Below are positions 43,410 to 52,522 of a stretch of 64,000 nt of DNA, in pieces; within the stretch, counting starts at the first letter, position 1, and each line of letters opens with the position of its first letter. This DNA comes from Rhodocyclales bacterium GT-UBC (GTDB taxonomy: Bacteria > Pseudomonadota > Gammaproteobacteria > Burkholderiales > Rhodocyclaceae). The notes below the pieces were generated by a model. It did no database searches, was not told where the DNA came from, and was given only the letters and a program-made list of their open reading frames with translations. The stretch covers positions 124,001-188,000 of the forward strand of contig QXPY01000006.1 of assembly GCA_003583745.1 (NCBI GenBank). Direction: 5' to 3'. Position numbers and translations under genes: made by a program.

Positions 43410-43677
43410 ACACAATCGCACCACCAAAAAAACTCACTGCGAAGAATTCAGTGATTATGCTGCTGCACAGTTTGCTGGCCTGCAAAAAGAGCAAGAATAC
43501 TTTCATGCCAAGCGCCATGAAATGGAAGTGGTTGTTTTCGAAGCTAATTCAATTGATGATTTAAAGCGGACCCATAGTCGCTATTTTGTTACCGGAGGTA
43601 AAGATGATAATTCAGCAGGCGCTTTGCTGGCCATAGGGCTGATTGGTCTGGCGATTTATCTGCACAATAAAAAGTGA
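43393..43677 (+). CDS. Small one-helix membrane protein overlapping the RelA/SpoT-like gene
   Basis: 94 aa from the ATG at 43393 (an ATG at 43381 adds four residues). Soluble N-terminal part, residues 1-66, mixed charged with YFLIEHNRTTKKTHCEEFS and a conserved-looking end SIDDLKRTHSRYF; a Gly/Asp linker; and one membrane helix at about 75-90 (AGALLAIGLIGLAIYL) with a short KK tail, so probably N-in or tail-anchored. Overlaps the upstream gene by 17 nt and precedes hsdS by 10 nt. The overlap suggests translational coupling and a functional pair with the RelA/SpoT-like protein. I do not recognise a family. Confidence 0.7.
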   Translation: MYFLIEHNRTTKKTHCEEFSDYAAAQFAGLQKEQEYFHAKRHEMEVVVFEANSIDDLKRTHSRYFVTGGKDDNSAGALLAIGLIGLAIYLHNKK

Positions 43678-43687
43678 GTTGTCGAGC

Positions 43688-44878
43688 ATGGATTTTCTGG
43701 AAAAACTGCTGGACGGAGTGGCGGTGGAGTGGCGACCGCTTGGAGATATAGCCAAGTACTCTGATGTCCGTATCGACTCCAGTCGAGTCCGCAAAGATAA
43801 CTATGTAGGCGTTGATAACCTTCTACAGAATCGAGCAGGAAAAACAGACTCGAGTTACGTCCCGAACGTCGGACGCCTTATAGAGTATCTGCCCGGTGAT
43901 ATTTTGATCGGAAATATTCGCCCATATTTGAAGAAAATTTGGCTTGCCAATCAAACTGGAGGCACAAATGGTGACGTACTTGTTATACGGCCGACTCATC
44001 CATCTTTGAGTTCCAGTTACTTGCATCAGGTGCTGACCGATGAGCAATTTTTTGCTTACAACATGCAGCACGCAAAAGGGGCAAAAATGCCTCGGGGTGA
44101 CAAATTAAAGATACTTGAATATCGAATCCCCATCCCCTGCCCGGAAAACCCCAAAAAATCGCTCGAAATCCAGGCCGAAATCGTCCGAATACTGGACGCA
44201 TTTACCTCCCTTACAGCCGAGCTTACAGCCGAGCTTACAGCCGAGCTTAACACCCGAAAACGACAATACAACCACTATCGCGACCAATTGTTGAGTTTTG
44301 AAGAAGGAACTGCGGAGTGGACTCCGCTTGGTGATCTCGCAGAGAACCTTGACAATAAGCGCAAGCCGATTACGAGTGGTTTGAGAGAACCAGGGGATAT
44401 TCCGTACTATGGAGCATCGGGGATTGTCGATTACGTTAAGGACTATATCTTTGACGAAGACCTGTTACTTGTTTCCGAAGATGGCGCAAATTTGCTGGCG
44501 CGAAATACCCCAATTGCTTTCAGTATCAGTGGAAAAAGCTGGGTTAACAATCATGCGCATGTGCTTAAATTTGAAACATATGCCGAGCGCAGATATGTTG
44601 AATACTATTTGAATAGCATTGATCTGACGCCTTATATCTCCGGTGCTGCACAGCCAAAACTCAATAAAAAGAATCTGGAAGACATTAGCATCCCAAATCC
44701 TTCCCTAGAGGAGAAGAAGCGCATCGTCGCCATCCTCGACAAATTCGACGCCCTGACCAATTCCCTCAGCGAGGGCCTGCCCCGCGAAATCGCGTTGCGC
44801 CAGAAGCAATACGAGCATTACCGCGATATGCTATTGAGCTTTCCCAAGCCAGAAGCCCCCACGCCCACCGCCGCCTAA
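43688..44878 (+). CDS. hsdS: Type I restriction-modification specificity subunit (EcoR124I-like)
   Basis: 396 aa. Two target-recognition domains, about residues 15-160 and 205-360, each followed by a conserved helical region. The central spacer reads LTAELTAELTAELNTRKRQY at residues 175-194; the repeat and the RKRQYNHYRDQLLSF motif, echoed at the C-terminus by RQKQYEHYRDMLLSFP, are as in type IC subunits. In EcoR124I the number of TAEL repeats (two or three) sets the spacer of the recognition site, so this protein should use the longer form. GC content is markedly lower in the recognition domains (about 44.3-44.7 kb), typical of exchangeable HsdS domains. Recognised sequence unknown. Confidence 0.93.
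   Translation: MDFLEKLLDGVAVEWRPLGDIAKYSDVRIDSSRVRKDNYVGVDNLLQNRAGKTDSSYVPNVGRLIEYLPGDILIGNIRPYLKKIWLANQTGGTNGDVLVIRPTHPSLSSSYLHQVLTDEQFFAYNMQHAKGAKMPRGDKLKILEYRIPIPCPENPKKSLEIQAEIVRILDAFTSLTAELTAELTAELNTRKRQYNHYRDQLLSFEEGTAEWTPLGDLAENLDNKRKPITSGLREPGDIPYYGASGIVDYVKDYIFDEDLLLVSEDGANLLARNTPIAFSISGKSWVNNHAHVLKFETYAERRYVEYYLNSIDLTPYISGAAQPKLNKKNLEDISIPNPSLEEKKRIVAILDKFDALTNSLSEGLPREIALRQKQYEHYRDMLLSFPKPEAPTPTAA
44210..44245 (+). repeat. Three tandem 12-bp repeats in hsdS (TAEL repeats)
   Basis: CTTACAGCCGAG occurs three times in exact tandem at 44210-44221, 44222-44233 and 44234-44245, encoding L-T-A-E three times. Twelve base pairs keep the frame, so slippage changes the length of the helix between the recognition domains without inactivating the gene. 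Confidence 0.95.
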
Positions 44879-44888
44879 GGAGGGAGCC

Positions 44889-45932
44889 ATGTCCAGGCAC
44901 CATCTCACGCTTCGCGACCAGACCACGGAATTCCTGCTCTACACCGCGCCCAACGGCGCAGTCAAAGTCGAAGTCCTGCTCAGCAATGAAAGCATCTGGC
45001 TGACGCAAAAGCGCATGGCGGAGTTGTTTGGCGTGGGCGTGCCGGCCATTTCCAAGCATCTGAAGAACATCTTCGACAGTGGCGAGTTGGTGGAAGAAGT
45101 GGTTGTTTCCATTTTGGAAACAACCACTGAGCATGGCGCCGTGGCGGGCCTTACCCAGACCCAGCAGGTCAAGTATTACAACCTGGATGCGGTGATTTCG
45201 GTGGGCTACCGGGTCAATTCGGCGCAGGCGACGCAATTCCGCATCTGGGCGACGGCCTTGATCAAGGAGTACATCATCAAGGGCTTTGCCATGGATGATG
45301 AGCGTCTGAAGAATGGCCGCTTCTTTGGCAAGGATTATTTCCGTGAGTTACTGGAGCGGGTGCGCTCGATCCGCGCCAGCGAGCGGCGGATTTATCAGCA
45401 GATCACAGATATTTTTGCCGAGTGCAGCATCGATTACGACGCGAAATCCGAGACCACTCGCCTGTTCTACGCCCATGTGCAGGACAAGTTTCATTTTGCG
45501 ATCACCGGCCACACGGCGGCCGAAATCATTTTGCTGAAGGCCGACGCCAGCAAGCCCTTGATGGGCATGAGCACCTACAAGAATGCGCCGGATGGCCGAG
45601 TGCTGAAATCCGATTCGCTGGTGGCGAAAAACTACTTGAGCGAAGAAGAAATCCGGAAACTTGAGCGCGCCGTTTCCGCTTTTTTTGATTACATCGAAGG
45701 CATCATCGAGCGGCGCAATACCTTCACGATGGAGAGCTTTGCCGAAAGCGTGGACAAGTTTCTCTCCTTCAACGAGTACCGGATTCTGGAAGGCTACGGA
45801 TCGGTCAGCCGACAGCAGGCCGAGGCGAAAGCCGTTGCCGAATATGAAAAGTTCAACAAGCAGCAGCGCATCGAATCCGACTTCGACCGCGCAGTAAAAA
45901 AGCTGCTGCAAAAGAGGGGCGCCGAGGAATGA
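44889..45932 (+). CDS. rhuM: RhuM-family protein in the R-M operon
   Basis: 347 aa, cytosolic. Contains an N-terminal KilA-N/helix-turn-helix-like part ([33 protein letters not shown]) and the RhuM core ([33 protein letters not shown] is the family hallmark region), then [11 protein letters not shown]-like, here [19 protein letters not shown]. The family was named from a Salmonella pathogenicity island gene and is often found within or beside type I R-M operons; its molecular role is unclear. Starts 10 nt after hsdS and overlaps hsdR by 4 nt (ATGA). Confidence 0.88.
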   Translation: MSRHHLTLRDQTTEFLLYTAPNGAVKVEVLLSNESIWLTQKRMAELFGVGVPAISKHLKNIFDSGELVEEVVVSILETTTEHGAVAGLTQTQQVKYYNLDAVISVGYRVNSAQATQFRIWATALIKEYIIKGFAMDDERLKNGRFFGKDYFRELLERVRSIRASERRIYQQITDIFAECSIDYDAKSETTRLFYAHVQDKFHFAITGHTAAEIILLKADASKPLMGMSTYKNAPDGRVLKSDSLVAKNYLSEEEIRKLERAVSAFFDYIEGIIERRNTFTMESFAESVDKFLSFNEYRILEGYGSVSRQQAEAKAVAEYEKFNKQQRIESDFDRAVKKLLQKRGAEE

Positions 45933-48900
45933 GCGACTACAAGACCATTGCCGAATCGAACAGCTTCATCGTCCTGGATAAGTACGTCAAGGAATGGCAG
46001 GCGAACGAGAGCTACCAGAGCGAATACGACCTGGAGCGGGAATTCATTCAGGATTTGCAGAATCAGGGCTACGACTATATGCCCGAGCTGAACACGCCGG
46101 AGAAGCTGCTGGCCAATGTGCGCGACGCTTTGCAAACGCTGAACAATGTGCAGTTTTCTGACGGCGAATGGCTACGTTTTGTGGAAACCTGGCTGGACAA
46201 GCCGAGCGATGGCATCGTCGAGAAAACTCGCAAGATTCACGACGACTACGTGCACGACTTTGTCTTTGATGATGGGCATATACAGAACATCTACCTGCTG
46301 GATAAAAAGAACATTGCCCGCAACAAGGTGCAGGTGATCCGGCAGTTTGAGCAAAAGGGCAGCCACGCCAACCGTTACGACGTGACGATCTTGGTGAACG
46401 GCCTGCCGCTGGTGCAGGTGGAGCTGAAAAAACGCGGCGTGGCGATTCGCGAAGCCTTCAACCAGGTGCACCGCTACAGCAAGGAGAGCTTCAACAGCGA
46501 GTATTCCCTGTTCAAGTATCTGCAACTGTTCGTGATCTCCAACGGCACTGACAGCCGTTATTTCGCCAACACCACGCAGCGCAACAAGAACAGTTTCGAC
46601 TTCACCATGAACTGGGCGAGGGCGGATAACACGCTGATCAAGGATTTGAAGGACTTCACTGCCACCTTCTTCCAGAAAAAGACTTTGCTCAACGTGCTGC
46701 TGCATTATTCGGTTTTCGATGCCAGCAACACGCTGCTGGTCATGCGGCCCTACCAGATCGCCGCCACCGAACGCATCCTGTGGAAGATCAACTGCGCCTG
46801 GCAGGCGAAGAACTGGAGCAACACGGAAAGCGGCGGCTACATCTGGCACACCACCGGCTCCGGCAAGACCCTGACCAGCTTCAAGGCGGCACGGCTGGCC
46901 ACCGAGCTGGATTTCATCGACAAGGTGTTTTTCGTGGTCGACCGCAAGGATCTGGATTACCAGACCATGAAGGAATACCAGCGTTTTTCGCCGGACAGCG
47001 TCAATGGTTCGGACAGCACGGCCGGCCTCAAGCGCAATCTGGACAAGGACGACAACAAGATCATCGTCACCACCATCCAGAAGCTCAACAACCTGATGAA
47101 GAGCGAGGGCGACCTGCCCATCTACGGCAAGCAGGTGGTGTTCATTTTCGACGAGTGCCACCGCAGCCAGTTTGGCGAAGCGCAGAAAAACCTGAAAAAG
47201 AAGTTCAAGAAGTTCTATCAGTTCGGCTTCACTGGCACGCCGATCTTCCCGCAGAACGCCCTCGGCGCGGAAACCACCGCCAGCGTGTTCGGCCGCGAAC
47301 TGCATTCCTATGTGATTACCGACGCTATCCGCGATGAAAAGGTGCTGAAGTTCAAGGTGGATTACAACGACGTCCGCCCGCAATTCAAGGCCGTCGAAAG
47401 CGAGCAGGACGAGAAGAAGCTCAGCGCGGCGGAAAACCGGCAGGCCTTGCTGCACCCTGACCGCATCGGCGAAATCACCCAGTACATCCTGAACAACTTC
47501 CGGCAGAAAACCCATCGCCTACAAGCCAGCGCCAAGGGCTTCAACGCCATGTTCGCGGTAAGCAGCGTGGAGGCCGCCAAGCTGTACTACGACTCCTTCA
47601 AGGATTTGCAGAAGAACAGTGACAAGCCGCTGAAAGTGGCGACCATCTTTTCGTTTGCCGCCAACGAGGAACAGGATGCTGTGGGCGACATCCAGGACGA
47701 AAGCTTCGATGTTTCCGCCATGAGCGTCAGCGCCAAGGAGTTCCTGAGCGCCGCCATCGCCGATTACAACGCGCTGTTCAAGACCAATTTCAGCGTCGAC
47801 AGCAACGGCTTCCAGAACTATTACCGCGATCTGGCCAAGCAGGTGAAAGCCAAGGAAATCGACCTGTTGATCGTGGTCGGCATGTTCCTGACCGGCTTCG
47901 ATGCGCCGACGCTGAATACCCTGTTCGTCGACAAGAACCTGCGCTACCACGGCCTGATGCAGGCCTATTCGCGCACCAACCGCATTTTTGACGCGACCAA
48001 GACCTTCGGCAACATCGTTACCTTCCGCGATCTGGAACAGGCGACCATCGACGCCATCACCTTGTTCGGTGACAAGAACACCAAGAACGTGGTGCTGGAG
48101 AAGAGCTACAAGGAATACATGGAGGGCTTCACCGATGTGCTGACTGGTGAGGCGCGCCGTGGCTTCGTGGACGTGGTGCGCGAGCTGGAGCAGCGTTTCC
48201 CCGACCCTGCAGCCATCGAAAAGGAATCCGACAAGAAGGCTTTTGTGAAGCTGTTCGGGGAGTATCTGCGCGTCGAGAATGTGCTGCAGAACTTCGACGA
48301 ATTCGCCAGTCTGAAGGCTTTGCAGGCTCTGGATATGAACGACCCGGCGGCCGTCGAGGCGTTCAAGGCGCAGCGTTATTTGAGCGACGACGACCTGGCT
48401 GCGCTACAGGCGATCAAGATTCCGGCGGAACGGAAGATCCAGGATTACCGTTCAACCTATAACGACGTGCGCGACTGGCTGCGCCGGGAAAAATCTTCCG
48501 CAGAGAAGGAAAAATCGACCATCGACTGGGACGACGTGGTTTTCGAGGTCGATCTGCTGAAATCGCAGGAAATCAACCTCGACTACATCCTGGAACTGAT
48601 CTTCGAGCACAACAAGAAGATCAAGGACAAGGCCGCGTTGATCGAAGACGTGCGGCGGGTGATTCGCGCCAGCCTGGGCAACCGTGCCAAGGAAAGCCTG
48701 TTGGTCGATTTCATCAACCAGACCGACCTCGACCAGATCGGCGACAAGGCTAACGTGATCGACGCCTTCTTCACTTTTGCCCAGGCGGAGCAACAACGCG
48801 AGGCACAAGAGTTGATCAGTGACGAGAGCCTGAACGCCGAGGCGGCCAGGCGTTACATCACGACCTCTCTAAAACGTGAATTCGCCAGTGACAACGGGAC

Positions 48901-49027
48901 TGAACTCAATGCGGTTTTGCCAAAGATGAGCCCATTGAATCCGCAGTACCTGACTAAAAAGCAGAGTGTTTTTCAGAAAATCGCTGCTTTTGTGGAGAAG
49001 TTCAAAGGCGTGGGCGGGCAGGTTTAA
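45929..49027 (+). CDS. hsdR: Type I restriction endonuclease subunit (EcoR124I-like)
   Basis: 1032 aa. PD-(D/E)xK nuclease domain with Asp151 (RYDVTILV) and Glu165/Lys167 (VELKK), followed by the type I QxxxY motif Gln179-Tyr183 (QVHRY). As I recall, these are the same residue numbers as the nuclease site of EcoR124I HsdR. Superfamily 2 motor: Walker [14 protein letters not shown] box [20 protein letters not shown], and motif VI region [12 protein letters not shown]. Translocates DNA and cuts at a distance after meeting unmethylated sites. Last gene of the operon, overlapping rhuM by 4 nt. Confidence 0.96.
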   Translation: MSDYKTIAESNSFIVLDKYVKEWQANESYQSEYDLEREFIQDLQNQGYDYMPELNTPEKLLANVRDALQTLNNVQFSDGEWLRFVETWLDKPSDGIVEKTRKIHDDYVHDFVFDDGHIQNIYLLDKKNIARNKVQVIRQFEQKGSHANRYDVTILVNGLPLVQVELKKRGVAIREAFNQVHRYSKESFNSEYSLFKYLQLFVISNGTDSRYFANTTQRNKNSFDFTMNWARADNTLIKDLKDFTATFFQKKTLLNVLLHYSVFDASNTLLVMRPYQIAATERILWKINCAWQAKNWSNTESGGYIWHTTGSGKTLTSFKAARLATELDFIDKVFFVVDRKDLDYQTMKEYQRFSPDSVNGSDSTAGLKRNLDKDDNKIIVTTIQKLNNLMKSEGDLPIYGKQVVFIFDECHRSQFGEAQKNLKKKFKKFYQFGFTGTPIFPQNALGAETTASVFGRELHSYVITDAIRDEKVLKFKVDYNDVRPQFKAVESEQDEKKLSAAENRQALLHPDRIGEITQYILNNFRQKTHRLQASAKGFNAMFAVSSVEAAKLYYDSFKDLQKNSDKPLKVATIFSFAANEEQDAVGDIQDESFDVSAMSVSAKEFLSAAIADYNALFKTNFSVDSNGFQNYYRDLAKQVKAKEIDLLIVVGMFLTGFDAPTLNTLFVDKNLRYHGLMQAYSRTNRIFDATKTFGNIVTFRDLEQATIDAITLFGDKNTKNVVLEKSYKEYMEGFTDVLTGEARRGFVDVVRELEQRFPDPAAIEKESDKKAFVKLFGEYLRVENVLQNFDEFASLKALQALDMNDPAAVEAFKAQRYLSDDDLAALQAIKIPAERKIQDYRSTYNDVRDWLRREKSSAEKEKSTIDWDDVVFEVDLLKSQEINLDYILELIFEHNKKIKDKAALIEDVRRVIRASLGNRAKESLLVDFINQTDLDQIGDKANVIDAFFTFAQAEQQREAQELISDESLNAEAARRYITTSLKREFASDNGTELNAVLPKMSPLNPQYLTKKQSVFQKIAAFVEKFKGVGGQV

Positions 49028-49030
49028 TGC

Positions 49031-49075
49031 AAGTCAGGTTGTACTCTGGATTTAATTCAGAGACAGGGCTGACTT
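49031..49075. repeat. Nested inverted repeat directly after hsdR
   Basis: Outer arms AAGTCAG (49031-49037) and CTGACTT (49069-49075); inner arms CTCTG (49044-49048) and CAGAG (49058-49062). It starts 4 nt after the hsdR stop, at the right edge of the R-M island. No T-run, so termination would be imperfect; it may instead mark the junction. Confidence 0.5.
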
Positions 49076-49184
49076 GAAGTGAGTGAAAAATCGCATGTTT
49101 TCGCACGTTGGCATCTCGGGGTCTCCACTGCTGATCGGGGCTAGATCTTTTTGCCAATAGATCGAGATCGCCCTGTCACCATAT

Positions 49185-49823
49185 TCACCCCATCAACTCA
49201 TGCCTAACCGCATAAGCAAACAAATCCGCCGGATTGTTCAAGTTCAGCTTCTCGAAAATCCGCGCCCGGTAGGTTGAGATGGTGTTGGCAGAGAGTGTCA
49301 GCTGCTGGGCGATCTGGGTGACGCTTCGGCCTTGGGCGAGCAGTTTCAGGACTTGGTATTCGCGGTTGGAGAGGGTTTCGTGTGGCGGTTTTTCGCTGTC
49401 GGTGTCGCCGCGTACGTCGTGGGCGAGCAGTTCGGCGACGGTGGGGGTGACGTAGAGGCCGCCGCTGGCGACCTTGGCGATGGCGGCGCAGAGGATGTCC
49501 GGGTTGCAGCCCTTGTTGAGGTAGGCGTGGGCGCCGCTCTTGAGGGCGCGCAGCGCGAACTGGTTCTCGGGGTACACGGAAAGCATGATGACGCCGAGGC
49601 GCGGGAATTCGCCGTGCAGGGTTTTCAGTACGTCCAGCCCGTCGCGTTCGCCGAGCGCGATGTCGAGCAGCACGACGTCGATGGCCGTGCTGCGCAGGCA
49701 GCGCAGGGCGGCGGGGCCGTCTTCGGCTTCGTGGATGTCGCCGATGGCGGAGTTTTCGGAGAGGATCTGCCGCAGGCCGCGGCGGATGATCATGTGGTCA
49801 TCGACGATCAGGATGCGGGTCAT
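49185..49823 (-). CDS. NarL/FixJ-family response regulator
   Basis: 212 aa from the ATG at 49823. Receiver about 1-120 (ILIVDDHMIIRRGLRQIL, phospho-acceptor in DVVLLDIALGERDGLDVL, LNKGCNPDIL) and LuxR-type DNA-binding domain about 145-210 (LSNREYQVLKLLAQGRSVTQ, LSANTISTYRARIFEKLNLN). Partner of the kinase gene overlapped at its 5' end (ATGA). Regulon not visible; proximity to the urtA-like gene suggests nitrogen-compound sensing, which is inference. Confidence 0.92.
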   Translation of the reverse strand: MTRILIVDDHMIIRRGLRQILSENSAIGDIHEAEDGPAALRCLRSTAIDVVLLDIALGERDGLDVLKTLHGEFPRLGVIMLSVYPENQFALRALKSGAHAYLNKGCNPDILCAAIAKVASGGLYVTPTVAELLAHDVRGDTDSEKPPHETLSNREYQVLKLLAQGRSVTQIAQQLTLSANTISTYRARIFEKLNLNNPADLFAYAVRHELMG

Positions 49824-51004
49824 GCGCTGGCTCCTTGCTGGCCGGCCACGACGCCGGGCAGGCACAACACGACGGTGGTGCCTTCGCCGGGGCTGCTGAC
49901 GATATTGAGCCGCCCGCCCAGTGCGAGGGTGCGTTCGCGCATGCCGAGCAGGCCGAAGGATGTGGGTTGCGGCGGCACGCGCATGCCTTGTCCGTCGTCG
50001 GCGATGCGCAGCGTCAGGGCGTCGCCTTCGGTGCTGGCGACGAGTTGCACATTGCGGGCGCCGGCGTGGCGGGAAACGTTGGTCAACACTTCCTGGACGA
50101 TGCGGTAGAGGGCGATTTCGGCGTCGCGCCCGAGGCGGCAGCGCTCGACGGCGGGCGGACAGACGTAGCGGCAGGCGATGCCGCTGCGCCGCTGGAATTC
50201 CTGGAGCAGGGTTTCGAGCGCCGGCCACAGGCCGAGGTGGTCGAGCACGCCGGGGCGCAGGTCGTTGAGGATGCGGCGCACGGCGCTCATCGCCTCGCTG
50301 CCCACTTCGAGCATGTCGTCCAACTTGCCGGCCAGCGTTTCGTCGCCGGCCAGGCGCTGGCGCAGCCAGTTCATGTCGAGTTGCAGCGCGGTGAGGGCGG
50401 CGCCGAGGTCGTCATGGATGTCGCGGGCGATGTGCCGGCGTTCCTCTTCGCGCACGCTGTTGAGGTGGGCGGAGAGCCGGCGCAGCGATTCGTGCGACTG
50501 GCGCAGGTTGTCGTGGGCGGCGGTGAGTTCGGCGGTGCGTTCGCGGACGCGCCGTTCGAGCTGGTCGTGAGCCTCCTGCAGCAGGCGTTCGGTGCGCTTG
50601 CGCTCGGTGATGTCGTTGAAGGTGACGACGGCGCCGACCACGCTGTCGCCATCGCGAATCGGGTAGGAGGCATATTCGGCGGGAAAGCTGCTGCCGTCGC
50701 GGCGCCACAGCACTTCGTTGTCGACGCGGATGCCGTGGCCTTCCTGGAAGGCCTTGTAGATGCGGCATTCATGGACCGGCATCAGGGTTTCGTCGGCGTG
50801 CGAATGGTGGATCAGGTAGTGCATCGAGCGGCCGAGCACTTCATCCGGCGTGTAGCCGAGCATCTCGGCGCCGGCTTCGTTGATGAAGATGCAGCGCCCG
50901 CGCAGGTCGATGCCGTAGATGCCTTCGCCGGTCGATTCGAGGATCAGCTCCAGCTGGCGGCGCCAGGCGGCGTGGTGCGAGAGGTTATGCAGGTTGGCGA
51001 ACAT
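49820..51004 (-). CDS. PAS-domain sensor histidine kinase (NarX-like, HisKA_3)
   Basis: 394 aa, no membrane segment, so a cytosolic sensor. PAS domain about 18-135 (LILESTGEGIYGIDLRGRCI, EMLGYTPDEVLGRSMHYLIH, SFPAEYASYPIRDGDSVVG) with an alternating helix linker, a HisKA_3 dimerisation region with phospho-histidine in RRHIARDIHDDLGAALTALQ, and an ATPase domain (YRIVQEVLTNVSRHAGA, IADDGQGM, FGLLGMRERTLALGG). Overlaps the regulator gene by 4 nt. Located 93 bp after the urtA-like gene behind a strong terminator. Confidence 0.9.
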   Translation of the reverse strand: MFANLHNLSHHAAWRRQLELILESTGEGIYGIDLRGRCIFINEAGAEMLGYTPDEVLGRSMHYLIHHSHADETLMPVHECRIYKAFQEGHGIRVDNEVLWRRDGSSFPAEYASYPIRDGDSVVGAVVTFNDITERKRTERLLQEAHDQLERRVRERTAELTAAHDNLRQSHESLRRLSAHLNSVREEERRHIARDIHDDLGAALTALQLDMNWLRQRLAGDETLAGKLDDMLEVGSEAMSAVRRILNDLRPGVLDHLGLWPALETLLQEFQRRSGIACRYVCPPAVERCRLGRDAEIALYRIVQEVLTNVSRHAGARNVQLVASTEGDALTLRIADDGQGMRVPPQPTSFGLLGMRERTLALGGRLNIVSSPGEGTTVVLCLPGVVAGQQGASA

Positions 51005-51054
51005 CGGCTTGGTTTGCGGGCGAAGCGGGCACGATCGGTTTTCCTGCTGCGGAT

Positions 51055-51080
51055 AAAAAACGGGGGCCGAAGCCCCCGTG
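51055..51080 (-). terminator. Strong intrinsic terminator after the urtA-like gene
   Basis: Minus strand CGGGGGC-TTCG-GCCCCCG stem with a stable TTCG loop followed by a T-run (A-run at 51055-51060 on the plus strand). Confidence 0.9.
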
Positions 51081-51097
51081 CGACTGACAGCCCCGGA

Positions 51098-52360
51098 TTA
51101 TTTGACTTCCGGCTCGTCCTTCTTCTTGTCGTTGCCGGCGATGTACGGGCTCCACGGTTGGGCCTTGACCGGGCCCGGCGTCTTCCAGACGACGTTGAAC
51201 TGGCCGTCGGCCTTCACTTCGCCGATGAACACCGGCTTGTGCAGGTGGTGGTTCTTTTCGTCCATCGTGGCGACGAAGCCGGACGGTGCCTTGAAGGTCT
51301 GGCCGGCCATGGCGGCGATGACCTTGTCGGTGTCGGTCGACTTGGCTTTCTCGACAGCCTGCGCCCACATGTGGATGCCGATGTAGGTGGCTTCCATCGG
51401 GTCGTTGGTGACGACGGTGGCGGCGTTCGGCAATTTCTTCTTGACCGCCCAGTCCTTGTACATCTTGATGAACTTGGTGTTCTCGGCGTTCTTTAGGGAC
51501 TGGAAGTAGTTCCAGGCAGCCAGGTGGCCGACCAGCGGCTTGGTATCGACGCCGCGCAGTTCTTCTTCACCCACCGAGAAGGCGACGACCGGCACGTCGG
51601 TGGCCTTCAGGCCGGCGTTACCCAGTTCCTTGTAGAAGGGCACGTTGGAGTCGCCGTTGATGGTCGAAACCACGGCCGTCTTCTTGCCTTCGGAGGCGAA
51701 CTTCTTGATCTTGGCGATGATGGTCTGGTAATCGCTGTGACCGAACGGCGTGTAGTCTTCCATGATGTCGGCGTCAGCCACGCCCTTGGACTTCAGGAAG
51801 GCGCGCAGGATCTTGTTGGTGGTGCGCGGATAGACGTAGTCGGTGCCGAGCAGCACGAAGCGCTTGGCTTCGCCGCCGTCCTTGGACATCAGGTATTCGA
51901 CGGCCGGGATGGCTTGTTGGTTGGGGGCTGCACCGGTGTAGAAAACGTTCTTTTCGAGTTCTTCACCTTCGTACTGGACCGGGTAGAAGAGCAGGCCGTT
52001 CAGTTCCTTGTAAACCGGCAGAACCGACTTGCGGGACACCGAGGTCCAGCAGCCGAAGGTGACGGCAACCTTGTCCTTGGTCAGCAGCTGGCGGGCCTTT
52101 TCGGCGAACAGCGGCCAGTTGGAAGCCGGATCGACGACGACCGGTTCGAGTTTCTTGCCCATTACACCACCGGCCTTGTTGATTTCCTCGATGGTCATCA
52201 GCACGGTTTCCTTGAGCGCGGTCTCGGAAATGGCCATGGTGCCGGAGAGGGAGTGCAGTACGCCAACCTTGATGGTGTCGGCGGCATGGGCGGCCATGCC
52301 AATGGAAGACAGCGCGGCGGCCAGGACAGTGGCCTTGATGAAGTTGCGGCGATTGCTCAT
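51098..52360 (-). CDS. urtA: Urea-type ABC transporter substrate-binding protein
   Basis: 420 aa periplasmic protein. Signal peptide MSNRRNFIKATVLAAALSSIG ending at AAHA near residue 26, with a twin-arginine-like NRRNFIK start. Mature part VGVLHSLSGTMAISETALKE, NWPLFAEKARQLLTKDKVAV, FGCWTSVSRKSVLPVYKELN, YEGEELEKNVFYTGAAPNQQ is the UrtA/FmdD pattern for urea or short amides. No urtBCDE genes adjoin, so it is an orphan binding protein or supplies a distant transporter. Good site AGGAG before the ATG. Confidence 0.88.
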   Translation of the reverse strand: MSNRRNFIKATVLAAALSSIGMAAHAADTIKVGVLHSLSGTMAISETALKETVLMTIEEINKAGGVMGKKLEPVVVDPASNWPLFAEKARQLLTKDKVAVTFGCWTSVSRKSVLPVYKELNGLLFYPVQYEGEELEKNVFYTGAAPNQQAIPAVEYLMSKDGGEAKRFVLLGTDYVYPRTTNKILRAFLKSKGVADADIMEDYTPFGHSDYQTIIAKIKKFASEGKKTAVVSTINGDSNVPFYKELGNAGLKATDVPVVAFSVGEEELRGVDTKPLVGHLAAWNYFQSLKNAENTKFIKMYKDWAVKKKLPNAATVVTNDPMEATYIGIHMWAQAVEKAKSTDTDKVIAAMAGQTFKAPSGFVATMDEKNHHLHKPVFIGEVKADGQFNVVWKTPGPVKAQPWSPYIAGNDKKKDEPEVK

Positions 52361-52522
52361 GGAAGCTCCTCGGTTTGGGTAATCTGGTCAAACTGCGTTG
52401 TTGCAGTGCAGCGCCAGATTAAGGAGCCGGCCGTTTTGGCGAAATACGTTAGATTGCGTAGGTGTCTGGAATGGGGATTTGCCGGTTGGCAACGCCCCCT
52501 TGCCGGCTATGGGCGCGGGGTG

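Noticed and set aside
44210-44245. Tandem repeats considered as a CRISPR-like or minisatellite element
   Set aside because: Units are 12 bp, directly adjacent, in frame within hsdS and match the known TAEL linker.
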